Source: Apostichopus japonicus (lineage: Eukaryota > Echinodermata > Holothuroidea > Aspidochirotida > Stichopodidae). Taken from it: a stretch of 64,000 nt of DNA. Positions 44,694 through 57,978 of this stretch are shown here, piece after piece. Numbering within the stretch: the stretch's first letter is position 1; each line of letters begins with the position of its first letter. Location of the stretch: contig NC_092571.1 of the NCBI RefSeq assembly GCF_037975245.1, forward strand, positions 10,299,917 through 10,363,916. Direction: 5' to 3'. A program made the position numbers and the translations under genes. The notes under the pieces were generated by a model, which worked only from the letters and a program-made list of their open reading frames with translations, did not search any database and was not told the origin of the DNA.

Positions 44694-47600
44694 ACCGGTT
44701 GCCTGTTCAGCTACAACTCACGGTTCACACTGCTTCACAATACTCTGTCTAATTTGAAGTGTATTTGTCAATAACCTGGCAGTAATGATAGTCCACATCA
44801 TCGAAGACTTCGTATATCAAGTGTCAGAGTGAAGCATGTTGAGGATTGCATTTGTGGGTGTGACATGGTTGACAACCCCAGCCAGCGACTTTGCCCTCTA
44901 TCTGCACCAGCTTCACTGAACGAGTAACCGTCCCAGTCTAGTTTTCATGCCACTTTCCATGTGGTAAAGCTCACGGCGAGGCATGCACTCCAAACGCCGG
45001 TGGATAATTATTTATTCGAAATAAAGTGCCCCTGCTCAATTTGTTTTCGTAACCAAGTCTGTTCATTTGCATATATATACTAACGACTCAGAAGAACAAA
45101 AGCCGTGAGAACTGTGAGAGAGATTTCGAACAAACAAATATTATATTAACAAGAAACACAGGAAAGCCGCAATATTCGTGTCCATAAAATCTATTATTAA
45201 TGATCCCACATGGTACCGGTATACATGGAAATGTTCTTAAAATAAATAGTGTGTGAAATGAACCATTGATGGAGAGAGTTGTAAAGGCTATACGGATGGG
45301 TTACTCGCTATGCCTTGCATGTACATTAAGCAGACACCACAGGAGTCCATATGGTGGTAATGGCGTCCATTATTATATATGTTGAGAACCTCAAATTGTT
45401 TTCAAAGAATGATGGCCCATGCAGACGTTAAAGCCTTTTGAGCCGAAACCTTTGAAGTTGCTGTAACGATGAAAATTAATAGAAATGTATGATATGCTGC
45501 ATTACATACATGCATGCTACGGGACATTTAGGAGGATACGTGGGCTATAAGATCGGTCGGTGTCAAGAGATTAGAGAGAAAAACTGTGACTGCCACAACA
45601 AATAAAATGATCATGTTTGCTAAAACCACATCAGGTTATCATCGGTTCGTGGTATACGCAACTTAACCATAATATATCTGTATCCTTAGGTTGGTAGCAA
45701 GAAAAACACACAAAAACTTTCAAAACAGTCACGGTTTATAAATAATTGCAAAATATGAGTTTCCAGACGGGTTTAAGTTTTCACATGTTATCCCGCAAGT
45801 TATTTTGTTTATATGAGCTAAGAACGACAACAATGATATTGCTGTATATACATGCGGCTGGTTAGGGATTGTTTATACTGAGTGAGTGTTGCTATATATG
45901 GTCTCGCGGAACAGCTTTGTGAGGCTATATCGGGGAGTATACGTCATGCATATATACATATCGTACTTCCTTCCTTATTCTTAATAGAGATTACGGGTAT
46001 TTCATAGATTTTTTTTAAGTTGATTTTTTAGTTCTCATATGCATCGATACACACCATTCTTCAGGCACGGCAAGGCCTACCTGGACTTTTATCATGCATT
46101 TTGACATGATAATATCGTGTACTTTTTTTTAAATTTCCCTAAAGGGATAACTATTGAGTCATTCTTACCGACCTTGAAAAATGAAGAGGGGACCGCGGAT
46201 TGCAAAGTCGGTAATTAGCCTATTGGTATACGGTTAGATTCGTCCAACAAGGCAACCTAAAGCAACGCTGTACTCAAAGCCGAAGCCCTATTGCTACAAA
46301 TCATTTGACCAGCGACGGCTAGACCGTCATTTCTCGTAAGGTTGCTGTTACTAAAATCGTAGCAGACACTGCTTGTCAATGTTAGAAATAATGATACAAC
46401 AGGTATAATACAATTATCAAAGGAATATTAAAGTTGTGCTTGGTATTAGTAAATGTTGATAATATGCTGTAGTTAACATATCTTTAGTTCGATACAGAAA
46501 TTGTTGATCCCCTATACAATAGTCCATGTACCTGAAGCTTTGTAGTTGAGTTCATCATGTTGATAGGGGTAGCATAAGTTTGCTTTAAATGAAAATAAAA
46601 ACAAAAATTGAAATATATGTAGAACAACTGCTTGCATAGCAGATGACGTAACAGGAACAAATTTATTTTTTATGTATTTTGAAATAAAGTTCTCATTTGA
46701 CTACTCAAAATTGTATATTACATGCCAACATTACGCATTACGAGTAGAACCCCTGTGATAGGACCCTTGCAATGCCATCTACGAATTAATCAGGTCACAC
46801 TGAAATATGGCTTGGTTGGTTTGTTACGATTTCTGAAAATAAGGAACCAACCTCCAAATAGGTTTGACATTTACAAGGCATATGCCAATAAATTCACAAT
46901 TGGTTCGAGTTTGTCAAGATGCACATCGTTGGATATTGCTCGATTTCCATAGCATACATGTATGTAACTTGGGCAACGAGTCACTCGGACACATAATACC
47001 CCAGATCGTCAGGAGCGCCACTCTGACGGCGTTTATTTCCGAAATCGCAAAGCCACCTCATAATTTACATTGATAGAGTCGACAGGAAACCTTAACTTGT
47101 CAATAAGAAAGCTATATATCGCTTTCAAAGTTTGTAACTTTTTTTTTCTTATTTCTTTCTTAAATTTAATGGTCAACTTTAGTTAAACCCGTGTCGTTAT
47201 CATTCATCCTAATTGCTGGTAACGTAAACATTTTTGTAAAAGGTTGTAACCATAATGTTCCACAGAAAAACGCGGTAAAGAGACTGACATTAAATGTAGA
47301 TTTATGTATTCGTCTCCCTCCCCCCCCCCCCCCCAATTGGGTCGTAATAAGCGGTGAACGTATAAGAGTGAAGTAAATAACATTTTAGAAGTATGAATCA
47401 TTACAATCATAAAGTTTATGTTTATAATAACACAGGAAATGTTGACCTAAGTTCCAGCACGAACCTCCATGAATGGTATTGAGCACTGTGTCTAGTATAA
47501 GGTTCCGTTATGTAGCCTGCTGAACATAGCTTAGTATATAACACTGACATAAGCTGAAGACATACGAGATCCGCACGCGCGTACATCATGTTAAGTCATA

Positions 47601-50600
47601 CAATTCACTCTATACATGAACTCTAACGACTGACGGACACACAAGGCTACACGGGAAAGTTACGATATGCAGCCGTCCCAATGTATCGATTACCCTACTT
47701 CCGGTGTTTTCATCAGCTGGTTTGCACGTGACAAGAATAATACGTTGCCATTTTGCTCTCCAAAAAACACCGTATTTAAGTGATGAGGTTCTGTTTTTGT
47801 GACCTATACAAGGCTGGGATTATCTTAAAATACCACAAAAATGTTTTAATTACATCTCCTTCTTAGGTGGACAAAGTCAAGTGTTTCAGCCTGTGCGACC
47901 CTTGTATGGCCGTATCGTATCTCAATATCAGATTGTGGCAAATACCAAAATACAACGAATTCACTCTTGCGAGAAACATACATAAGCGAACCCACTTTTC
48001 TAAATAATTGACAAATTCTTAAAGACCGAATCACTAGGTGGCTCCCACACGTTTACAGTAGGAGCGTACTACAGAAGCAACAACCGACGGCATTGCAAAA
48101 GAATACCCTATGTCGGTTGTTATTGATCATTTACAGTTAAAATCAGTTATAATCTTCGTTAAATAGAGGGGGCTATTGCAACTCACCCCATATGCAACAA
48201 TGATAGGTCTGTTTATTTTTTTGGATATTTTTTGGAAGCTGGTTATTTTGAAAGAAACGAATACGTCAATACGTACCCGCAGTCGACTCTGTTGGATTCT
48301 CACCCACGGTTTTCAATGTGTCATTGTACCATGTAATTACCAACTAATTAAAGCCATTGAAGCCTACCTCTTCATTGTCATAACAATAGGAGCCCCTTTT
48401 CAAGATGCTCCATTATTAATTGTTTCAATTGTAGGGATTCGTGACTCAGGTCTGTGACGAGTTTTATTTATCTATCAATGCGATTCATTGGAACCCATTG
48501 CAGACAAGATATGCATCAGTTATTGTCAAATTTAGGGTAAACATACTCGGTCGAAATTATAACTGTGAAACGGGGTGAATCTTAAAACGAAACGTTTTTG
48601 GTTCTCATTTGAAACCATCGGTTTCTGTTAGTATCACCATTCCTACTATTGGGCATAATTTTGCTGGACCAAATTAATATATTGCGTTCAGATAACTTAT
48701 CTTTTCTGTTACAGATTAATGAGTTACGGCCAGGTCGTACAATTCCAACGCAGGCTGTCGCGTTACAACCTACGGTACGTAACCATTTATACGAAGGCTA
48801 TATAGCCCAGAATCTGACGTTAATATAGATTTAAACAGCGGTGTAACTAGGCCGGTGCGGTCTTCCGGGACTCGCGCCCAAGGTGGGGGGGGGGGAGGGG
48901 TGGTGGCAAAGACCACCAATCCGCTTTAACCGGCCTCCGTGCCCCATTTAGTCTTCCAGGGCGTTAGAATGCCATATCCAGACGTCTAAACGTCAAGCCC
49001 AAGGTACTAAGCCCAAGCAGGTTGGACCAGGGTTAATGTGGACTCCAACTTGTGGCCATTTTTATTGTTGCACCGGGGTTGGGGGCGGGGGGGGGTGCAT
49101 ATAAGTTATTATATGCTATATAACCACATGTATTAATCCAGTTTTCGTGACGAATTAGTAGAACAATATATACAGCAGGGCCTATGGCAATGTATAGAAT
49201 TACAAAATAAAAGAAATATGAAAAAACTTCACAGGGGCATAGATGGAATGGTTGTTATTGTTTCACGTGTTTATTCACATGCTGCCAGCCAAGAGTTACA
49301 CTTGAAAACTTATTGAGCCAGTATTAGATTCGCAAATAACTTACTCCTAAGAATGAACTAAAGGTAAACAATGAGAACGTGAAAATATTTATGAACTCCA
49401 TCTAGTGTATGGTTTTAAACCAATGAATAGGTCAGTCCTTTATTGACATCACATACGTCTAGACCTCAAAGAATCTATAACTACGACACGCGAGGCGTAC
49501 ATGTTTTAAGATATAAGCACGATATTAAGCAGTAAACAAACCATATAGCTGAATGAGAATATTTGTGCTTTTTGGACCTGAACAATTTACCTGATTCTTT
49601 CTTAAATGGTTGTTTGTCGCTGGAAACCATGCCGTATTAATAAACTGCACGTTCTAATGGTCATCAGTGTTGGGATAAGTCACCTAATAGTATGTAGTGC
49701 TTAATATATGCACCCTCTAAAATCGCAGAATACTTACATGTAGTATTTTCAACACCCCCCCCCCCCAAAAAAAATCACGTGATCGAGAATACATTGTTGA
49801 GTAAATAAATCCAGTGTAATATTATTTCTTGCAACATAAATCAGCAGTATGGCTATAAACGCAACAATTAGGATTGGCCCCAAATTTTGAGTAGGCCTAT
49901 GCTGAAATTATTAAAAACTTTTTTCAGAACTAACTTACGCCTACTTCATTCATGTATAGGTTCTGACCTACCGCTAGACAATTAAGGGATTCAAGGCAAC
50001 ATGTCGATAGGGTGGTAGTTAAAACGAGGGACCATTGTTTTGACTTGGTAGCATTTTGGGGGCCAATAATGTTTAACCTATAAGTACTTGCCAATAACAC
50101 CTAGAAATGACTCATGTATTGTCTCAGTGCCGAGCTACAAGAAGATAAAGAGAGGCCTTCTGCAGCAGGGGAGCTATATAACGATATGTTACCTTAAAAT
50201 ATAAAACGACCCCCAGTGGAACTCGTCGGGCACGTTTAGAGAGAATTGGGGAGTAAGTGGGGGAGAGGGGGGGGGGGAGGGTCTGTTGATACCTAAAATG
50301 AACTGAGTTACGACAACCCCAGATATGACCAGTGAGTTGTTGACGATATAACGAAGACCCGGAAAACACTGCCGTTATTGCCACGATTATGATAAAGTCA
50401 AGTATACCATACTTGCTATGACCAGGACTCTGTCATGTTAAATTATACATGGCTTCAATGTTTTGCACATTGGACGGTTTATGCGACAAAAGTATACCGT
50501 ATTGAAATGAAAAAAAAAACACATCTTTGAGAAATGGCTCAAAAGTTGTTAAAAATCCAATTTCCTGGCGACTTTATGAACTACTCCTGTAAACATTTCA

Positions 50601-51915
50601 GGCAATATAACGGGTGACTTTTAACTTGGTCCACCGAAAACTTCAGTGGTGGTGGTACTGAGGGCACAGTGACGTAAAGTACAACGTGGAGAGCACAATA
50701 AACTCAAGGGTGCGAAAAGAATTAAACAAGCTGACTTTTATGACCTGATAAAAAATGATAATAAATAAATAAAGGTATATATAAATACGTGTTTCAGGTT
50801 ACTCTGTGAACTAGCCATGGCGTCATAACCTGTTTATTATTTCTCCGAAGATGGTAATTTAAATCTGAACACTTTCTGTACCACAAGACCACACATGACA
50901 CAATTATTCATTTCGATATAATATTATATGGCCTAATCTTAAGAACAAAACTCCTTTCTTCAGTTGAAATTTTCTTTCATGAAGAAATCAAAAAACGTTC
51001 TTTATTATTAGGATTGAAATACCTTAGTTAATCAAACATCTCAACTTTAGTCTCACTGGTCATCAATAATACATAACAACTATCACATACAGCCGTGTTT
51101 TCAACTTTGGTCCTGAAGATATCCTGAAGTAAGATATATTTGACAAAAAATGCGGATGGCAATAATATCCTTGTACTACTGATGGCGTCCACATCGTAAA
51201 TTGGAGGACGATGGGGGGGGGGGGGGTGGTTGGAGGCACTGTGGTAAACTGACTCCTTTTTCGAGAGAGGGGGTAGAGATGTACGCCGGCTAACCGGGCC
51301 CTCCCCGTACGAATATAGAGAATACAGAGAATATATAATACATACTATAGGCATATACCCATATCAGTGTGTAATGGGAAAGAGGCACAGTGCACCTTAG
51401 TATGCGGAAGGGAGTGGAACTTGCAATACAGAAACGTTTCTCAGCACTTTTCGTAGCCCAGCTTTTGCTAGTAAGAGTTATTTGTAGTGAAGGCACTTAA
51501 GCTACATTATTTCAGTACGATGTGAACCCAAGATGGCAGAAGCTTGCCTTCCACTTCCCGCCCTCTCCCATGCACAGCCACCACAGCGTGCCGGCTGTTA
51601 AGGTATTCCATGGCTTTCAAGTGTATCAAACGAGCTTTAGCATTTCCAGAGGTTTGATCATGCATGTCTTCTCAATACTGCAGATGTATTCTCAATTTGT
51701 ATTTTACTTTCGATGAGAGTGAATGTAAGTATACGGTAGCATAACATTAGCTTGGGCAATTGCGGGCATCTCTTCTTGAGGCTAATTGGAGTTATGGATG
51801 CGTAACATACACTATTCATGGTAGGCTACTCATCAAACGGAGAACATAAGAATCTTCAGAATTGCGATATTTCTGAGGATCTTGTCATACCACTTTTCTG
51901 TCTCCGATCGCATTA

Positions 51916-51916
<1 letters not shown>
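44694..51916. other. long gene-poor stretch
   Basis: No recognisable coding region, RNA gene or complete element. Noted: C run at 47321-47334; G-rich runs at about 48883-48900, 49085-49096, 50258-50280 and 51213-51226; a C run near 49755. CAGCGGTGTAACTAGG at 48837 resembles a hAT left end with no visible partner. Open frames at 46722-47073 and 48176-48457 have no recognisable domain. Confidence 0.35.

Positions 51917-51973
<57 letters not shown>
51917..51973. repeat. (TA)n microsatellite
   Basis: 57 bp of uninterrupted TA dinucleotides. Confidence 0.97.
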
Positions 51974-51976
<3 letters not shown>

Positions 51977-52425
51977 CATCACCGCAATTTCTCAGTTTCG
52001 GTTCTCATATATCGACAACTTGAAGAAGAAGAAGAAAAGCTAGTAAGATCTATCTGAGCTTCGTGACCACTGAGTGGTTGCTAATTACAATGGCGCCGTC
52101 CTTTCATCTAACCGTGTATGATACAGAGTTTGCCCTCTGGAAAACTATCCCACACACGACCATGTCTTATCTACAAACTTTGGGACAAATGTGATGTTTT
52201 ATGTAAGACAGCTAGCTTCTGATATAACTTCTAACATGCAATAGATACATATTATCCAAAAGTTTAGGTTTTCCGCACAGACAATTTCAACTGCATATTT
52301 CACTCAGTGTGCATGTTGCAATATCTCAGGAAAAAATGTTAGTACCGTATGTTTCGCAGTGCGGAGCTGGTGCCGTTAGTGAATCCTAAAAGAGAGCGTA
52401 GTAAAATAGTAAACAACAGAGCTGT

Positions 52426-52661
52426 ACATACACACACACACACACATGTATATATATATATCATATATAATTAAAATCGTAGTACATATCGTAGTACATA
52501 TCGTAGTACAATCGTAGTATATATATATATATATGTATGTATGTATGTATATATATATATATACCCTATATATATATATAGCCTATATATATATAGCCTA
52601 TATATATAGCCTATATATATATATATACGATTATATATATATATATTACGATTTTCATTTA
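52426..52661. repeat. CA/TA microsatellite cluster with SINE-tail fragment
   Basis: (CA)n then (TA)n, then three CGTAGTACATAT-type units, then TA runs broken by repeated TATATAGCCTA units. The right edge, 52645-52661, has ATTACGATTTTCATTTA, which also precedes the TA tail of the SINE at 52910-53062. The cluster may therefore include an expanded tail of another SINE copy. Confidence 0.85.
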
Positions 52662-52909
52662 CATATATTCATTTGCCTTTGTCGTTTACCTCCATTGCAT
52701 TAACATAAAGTCTGTTCAAAGTATCTCTTTCGAGATCCGGCTTTAGGAATCACAAATGATTTCGAGTTGGTTAGCATCATGTTTGATCTCTAGAGTAAGG
52801 CAAAATATGTCACCAAAAACAGAACTAGTATTGTTCGATACAGGTGACAAACGCCTACAGTGGAATTACGACCTTCCTTAACGGTTTCGAACCTCTGGAC
52901 ATACAATCA

Positions 52910-53028
52910 GCGTCCATAGCCTTTTGGTTAGGGTGTCCGCGTACAGAGCGGAAGGCCCGTGGTTCGAATCCCGGTGGAGGCTGAAAGTTTTTTCACTGTT
53001 CTTGATTTTCCAACTCATTACGATTTTC

Positions 53029-53062
<34 letters not shown>
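52910..53062 (+). mobile_element. tRNA-derived SINE with (TA)n tail
   Basis: The first ~74 bp (52910-52983) resemble a tRNA. The acceptor arms GCGTCCA/TGGAGGC pair at 6 of 7. The A box is in TAGCCTTTTGGTTAGGGTG. A perfect 5-bp anticodon stem TCCGC/GCGGA encloses a 7-nt loop GTACAGA, which would give anticodon ACA. The B box GGTTCGAATCC is perfect, but the T stem is broken. A ~45-bp body and the tail ATTACGATTTTCATTTA(TA)n follow. The failed T stem and the attached body and tail argue for a SINE, not a working tRNA gene. Confidence 0.72.
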
Positions 53063-53065
<3 letters not shown>

Positions 53066-53191
53066 CTATATATTGCCTCATTATTCGTCTCAGATGTTGA
53101 AATGCTAGACTTGCTAGAACTTTTCAAAAGTACATTTCTGGTGGCTCTGTATCTTCAAATTACTTCCTGGCGTTAAATTAGACAATTCAAT
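53063..53191. other. no feature
   Basis: Short spacer between the SINE and a family 3 repeat. Confidence 0.4.
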
Positions 53192-53310
53192 GTTTCAGTG
53201 AGAGAAAACAATACTTTGAGAGTGGTGGTAATAAAATGTTTCTTGAAGTTGGAGCATGGGTGTCCATAATTGGACATTCTAGCATATTTAAAGCCAATAC
53301 TGATCACCTT
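53192..53310 (+). repeat. dispersed repeat family 3
   Basis: Shared order with 59452-59570: GTGGTGGTAATAAAATG, TTGAAGTTGGAGCATGGGTG, CCAT, TTCTAGCATATTTAAAGCC, AATACTGATCACCTT. Partial copies lie at 11193-11302, 22668-22720 (minus), 44250-44290 (minus) and perhaps 16278-16318 and 27586-27645. Confidence 0.75.
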
Positions 53311-56300
53311 GAATTACATCTCTGCGAACAATTCTTTCATTTTACGGCTATGACATTGTTTATGTTGGTGCTTTAACAATTGTCTGGATACAAAGAATTC
53401 GTATAAAAGAAGTACTTCAATTTGGTGTAAACATCACATATCGTTACATACCAAGCGTTCAAACAACAAACATAAGTGAAATAAATCAAAACGTCACTAA
53501 AGGTAAGTTTTTAATATCAGAATATGATGGAATGGAACTTGCAGCTGTAAATTCAAACCATCTTATTTAATGTGATAGAGAGACTCTTAAAGATCGACTC
53601 CACAAGAAACAAGCAAGCAAATAAACTAACGGATAGGTTACCTATGACTAGGGGAAAACGGAGCAAAAAGTTTACAGTAACGTATAATTAGATATATCGA
53701 AATGAAAATATGTATTGCGTTACTTCACTATGTTCAGAATTTGTGATACTGAACTGACTAGATACCAATATGTACTGGTTGAGAAATAAAAGAAACTATT
53801 ACACGGCTATAGGCGGATGGAGCGATAAAACCATCTGTTAGGCATACTACATATTTCAGATACATCAAAATGCCTCTACTAAGTGTACATAAACATAGAG
53901 TTCTAAAAAATTCAGTCGGCTCATCAGCTTGATACCTCCCTGAGGGGTTCTTCTCGTCATTGCTGTTAAATCGTTCACCATTAGGGATCAATACAGGTAT
54001 TGGTACATCACTTAGCGGGGCCACGACACCAATTAGATTTTTAGCAGAGCTCTTTCCCTAGTCCTTAGAAATGTGTATGCGTCACCAGGGAAGACTAGCT
54101 CGGGAACGTTACCGCAATACAACTGCGGTGATATGGGTCGAGTTATGCAACCCTCTGGGAGGAAACAGAGACATAACCAAGGCGACAGGACCACCGATGA
54201 TCCCCTCGAAATACCCCCGAGCCAAAATGTTGCTGTTTTAAAGATCGCGATCATGAACTTGGGGGTAAGCTAAACATGGGAAAGTTTGTGCTGTCACGAA
54301 AATGAGAGTACATATCCCATACACCAATCTATGTTTAATATACATAAACGTTGAAGGAAAGCTGGAAGTAATCTTCACCTTATTGTAACACGGAACAAGG
54401 GATTTGATTGTTAAATTGGGTGTTGAAAGTATTCAATAGTTGACAGGGAGCGTCAAATTAACCTTTCTATAAGCTGGACTGCTTTTACAGTTTGTCATGC
54501 TCCATGAAAAACCTGTTAATATCAGTCAGGTATTTGACTTGCTATTAACTCATATCATCACCCTTAATTCCAGATAAGCCAGTTTCAATAATGGGAACAT
54601 CAACCAGAAGAATAATGTATAACGTCAAATTAAGATTGCAGTTTCCAACAATTATTTTCTTTGCCTACTTTACTGTAATCGGAAATAGGTGTCCTATAAC
54701 ATGTGAGTTACTGAATGAAAAGTTCCATTGTCAGATATCTTGCTGGTGTGATCCCCAATCTTCCTCCTCCGTTTTAAGCTAGAATGTCAAGTTCAATGTT
54801 AGATGGATTACCTTACTAGTGGTCGTGTTATTTATTCAGTGCTTTGCATGATTATGAGAGTATTATTTTAATAACATCAAGAGAACAAACATATTAAACC
54901 AGAGGTGACGCATGCAATCTGAAAACGGCCAAGGCATAACTTCTATAATTATGGGGAGGAGAGGGGGGGGGGGGGAGAAATACTAAATTGAATAATTCTT
55001 CCGACTTGGCTCTGAAAGGAGGGAGAGAGAAAGAGAGAGAGAGGGGGGGGGGGAGGTGGAGGTGGAGAGAGGTGGGGTTTTCCTCTATTATGGTTTATGA
55101 AATAATGTAGCATGGCCATAAAGTGGTCCCCTACTTTTGTTTCTCTTGCAAGCTATTGAGAGCGCACAGCTAAGAGCCGCCACAGATCGGGTGAGGCTTC
55201 CAATTGATTCCTGTCACAAATTCGGGCAGTAAAATCTGAATTGGTCTGTGAGCATGGAGAGTGGCGTGGCTGGGCTTTCAGAGTCACAGGTTAAAGAGTT
55301 AGAGTTGGGACTCTTGACACAAAACCATAAACAAAAACAACATAAAGATTTGTCTGACTATCTTACTTGAATTGCAGGTTTGATCCGGGTAGCTCAAAAT
55401 ATCACAAAGCAACCGATGGTAGCACCGGATATTGGAGGCACTGGTTCATTGCTACGCCTCTGACCATACCCTGTATAGCCTACGCAACTCATCATGATAC
55501 CATCAACAATGTAAGGAAGCTACCATGACATCTGGTGAGAGCTCTTCAACAAATTTCTTGAGCGAAACAGAGTGGCGTCTTGGTCACGTGAACCACCCAC
55601 CTCCCTCATTCAACTGTCCAACTATATAACTATTAAAAGCATTCTTTCCTTCCTTAAAATTGATGTAGGCCACTTTATTAAAACTTTATTAATATAAATG
55701 CCAAACTGGAGATGCTTAAATTATGATTCTAGGTTTAACACGAAATAGCTATATAAGGTACGGTACCCTCTGAGGTGAACTTAATAAGTAAATTTTACCT
55801 TGACCAGAATTGACTTGTAAGAAGTTGTTTAATTTCTGAATCACATCTATAAAAGATATCTTAGTGGCACCGAACTGTCGATTAAGCAAGGTTCAACATA
55901 GTTAGTGGTCAGGGTCGGCATGTTTGGACACTAGAGTAGTCGTTACTGACAATCATTGTCTGACATTACACCTTAACTGAGTTAAGACTCAATGCATCTA
56001 GTGGTCACTAAATACAGTGAAATCAAGTATCATAAACACAGAAATTGATGTTGCTTTGAAGTTAAACGTGTGGATTTTGCTTTAGTTTTATCTGTTTATG
56101 AAGGGTCACCATATGGTTTGTTGTTTGCTTTCCTCGCCTAAAGATAACAAAACTACGGTTTCAAGTAAATATGCTATAGATTACAGACTTACAAAGCCGC
56201 CCGTCGCCCTTCTTCTTGCCGTACGTAGGCAGAGGGCATCAAGAAATGTAAATGTGTACCCTGCATCTGGTATAGCATTGAAGAGTGACGTATCTGTTTA

Positions 56301-56403
56301 TTTGACAAAACTAAACGATGGGCTACACATCCCATGGTATTCAACCGTTTTGCTTGGGACACCAATTATCACCTTCATCATATTGGTGACCCTCCAGGGA
56401 CTG
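53311..56403. other. no gene recognised; G-rich tracts
   Basis: 13-G run at 54963-54975 and a purine-rich tract with a G run at about 55020-55075. The open frame at 56098-56592 runs through the LINE tail in antisense and is not a gene. Confidence 0.35.
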
Positions 56404-56870
56404 ATTGAATTGAATTTGAATTTATTGTCCACAATCGGAAATTCGTCTTACACAGGTCGCAAACGAAAAAAGAAAAGAAAAAAAGAAAAGCATTTTAGTA
56501 TAAGTATCAATAGACTGCTAAACACATACAGTAATACAAACAAATATATACAGCAAGTCCTACAAATAAGAAACTTATCTTCTCACTTGTGAATTAAATA
56601 TATGGATAGAATTAGGCACAAATGAGTATCTGTAGCGGGCCCTAAGTGTACGTGGTGGGCATAAACGCAGTCCTGCAGAGCGGTTGTAAATGTAGTGCTC
56701 AAACAAAGGGTGGTGTGGGCCGGGAAGGGGTCTACAGGTTGGAGGTACCCCATCCCCTTTGAGAAATTCATATATGATCAAGGGTGCATAGTTGCAAAAT
56801 GGTCTTATATTTTGCAACTTTTGAAGTAATGCATGTTCATAATTTGTCAACTTTTCTTTCCACAACTATC
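56404..56870 (-). mobile_element. 5'-truncated LINE (non-LTR retrotransposon) 3' end
   Basis: On the minus strand, a frame (56575 to about 56865) ends with a segment typical of LINE polyprotein C-termini: HPLFEHYIYNRSAGLRL, then PPRTLRARYRYSFVPN and SIHIFNS. This is the region after reverse transcriptase in many animal LINEs. A short 3' UTR follows with a T-rich patch, TGTGTAAGACGAATTTCCG, GTGGACAATAAATTC and an ATTCAA-type tail ending near 56404. The reverse transcriptase itself is missing, so this is a dead, truncated copy. Confidence 0.7.
56575..56865 (-). pseudogene. C-terminal fragment of a LINE ORF2-type polyprotein
   Basis: The conceptual translation is 96 residues. The last ~46 look like the conserved end of a non-LTR retrotransposon polyprotein (see the enclosing element). 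The first half is less convincing and may lie outside the truncated copy. No catalytic domain is present. Confidence 0.6.
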
Positions 56871-57935
56871 GGAGTTTTTCTCTTCAACTTATATTTTGCT
56901 ACCCTTCATCGCGACCCCACTTTGAATATCAGGTGACTACACCACCTGGTGTTGATCTTCACACACGGTAGTACCATGTACCTCTGTAGGGTTAAATCCC
57001 ATAGAGACACAATAAGACAATGTTGAATGACCATGGGTGCACACTGTATGTAATGGGGGGGGGGGGGGGGATTACGGGCGGGTTCAGGGGAAAGTAAGCC
57101 TTCGTCTCTATTCATAGCAAGAAAACTGACATGTAGTGGGAGTTTTAAACCCTCATTTCCTTTGAAAACTTCGACTCCAGTACTTTGTAACAAGTGCTCG
57201 GACTGGCCAACTATTAGGATTCTCGGTTGACTGAACTGACTGGGCAATCACTGCATGCTCACGACTTCCTGCTTGATAGTTCTCAGCGTACATCGACGTT
57301 TCATCGAGTCAACCCACGTCTCGTACTGTGTATTTGTATGTTAAAGCGTTGCGGAGGCTGCTGTGACAAACAGCTTAGTCACAGTGTATCTATAGTCTGC
57401 TGTCAAGTAAGCGTGGGATGTTTCTACTTTTATTTTACCCTGATTCTACCACTGAAGCCTGCTTATAAGATGTCGTGATTTAGGTTCACAAGGAGGAACG
57501 ATTCACTTTGTTCCGCAGGCATATTGTATCAATTTGACTGGTGCATTATACTTGTGACGTAAAGTTTAGTCACGGCTGTACAAAAATTAAAAAACAAAAC
57601 GAAAAGAAAAAGAAAAATGACATCTATTTTTTCGTCATCACTTCTCATTCAAAAGCACGGGTTTTCGGATATGACGCTGGGTAGATACTGACTTTACGGA
57701 AACGAATTACAAGGCAAACTGACACAGGCGAGATAATCGGATATTCAGGTAACCGGGGGGGGGGCTCCTGGGTCGGTACAGTCAACGGAAAGGAATTTAT
57801 CAGGCATGACGTGAACATGCAAAAGCTACTGTTCGGTTTTATAACTTGCTGAGTCCTTATAAACGGTGATAAAGGGCGGATGATGATTGTTTATCTATCT
57901 ATGCTTAACTATTTATAAGTCTATATATAGTACAC
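56871..57935. other. no gene recognised; 16-G run
   Basis: A 16-G run at 57055-57070 and a 9-G run near 57756. The open frames on both strands around 56906-57478 have no recognisable domain. Confidence 0.4.
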
Positions 57936-57943
57936 GATCAGAC

Positions 57944-57970
57944 CAGGGAGTTGTTCCATAACAACTCCCT
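57944..57970. mobile_element. 27-bp hairpin micro-insertion with perfect 8-bp TSD
   Basis: Left arm CAGGGAGTTGTT, centre CCAT, right arm AACAACTCCCT: an almost complete palindrome. Identical 8-mers GATCAGAC flank it at 57936-57943 and 57971-57978. It is the same hairpin as the slightly shorter one at 9797-9820. A CAGGG start and an 8-bp duplication are hAT-like. Confidence 0.75.
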
Positions 57971-57978
57971 GATCAGAC

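Noticed and set aside
52910-52983. Functional tRNA gene
   Set aside because: The T stem is broken, the acceptor has a mismatch and a SINE body with TA tail follows directly.
56098-56592. 164-codon plus-strand gene
   Set aside because: Its second half is the antisense of the LINE 3' end (including the basic run from a poly-T-rich UTR); no domain or splice evidence for the rest.
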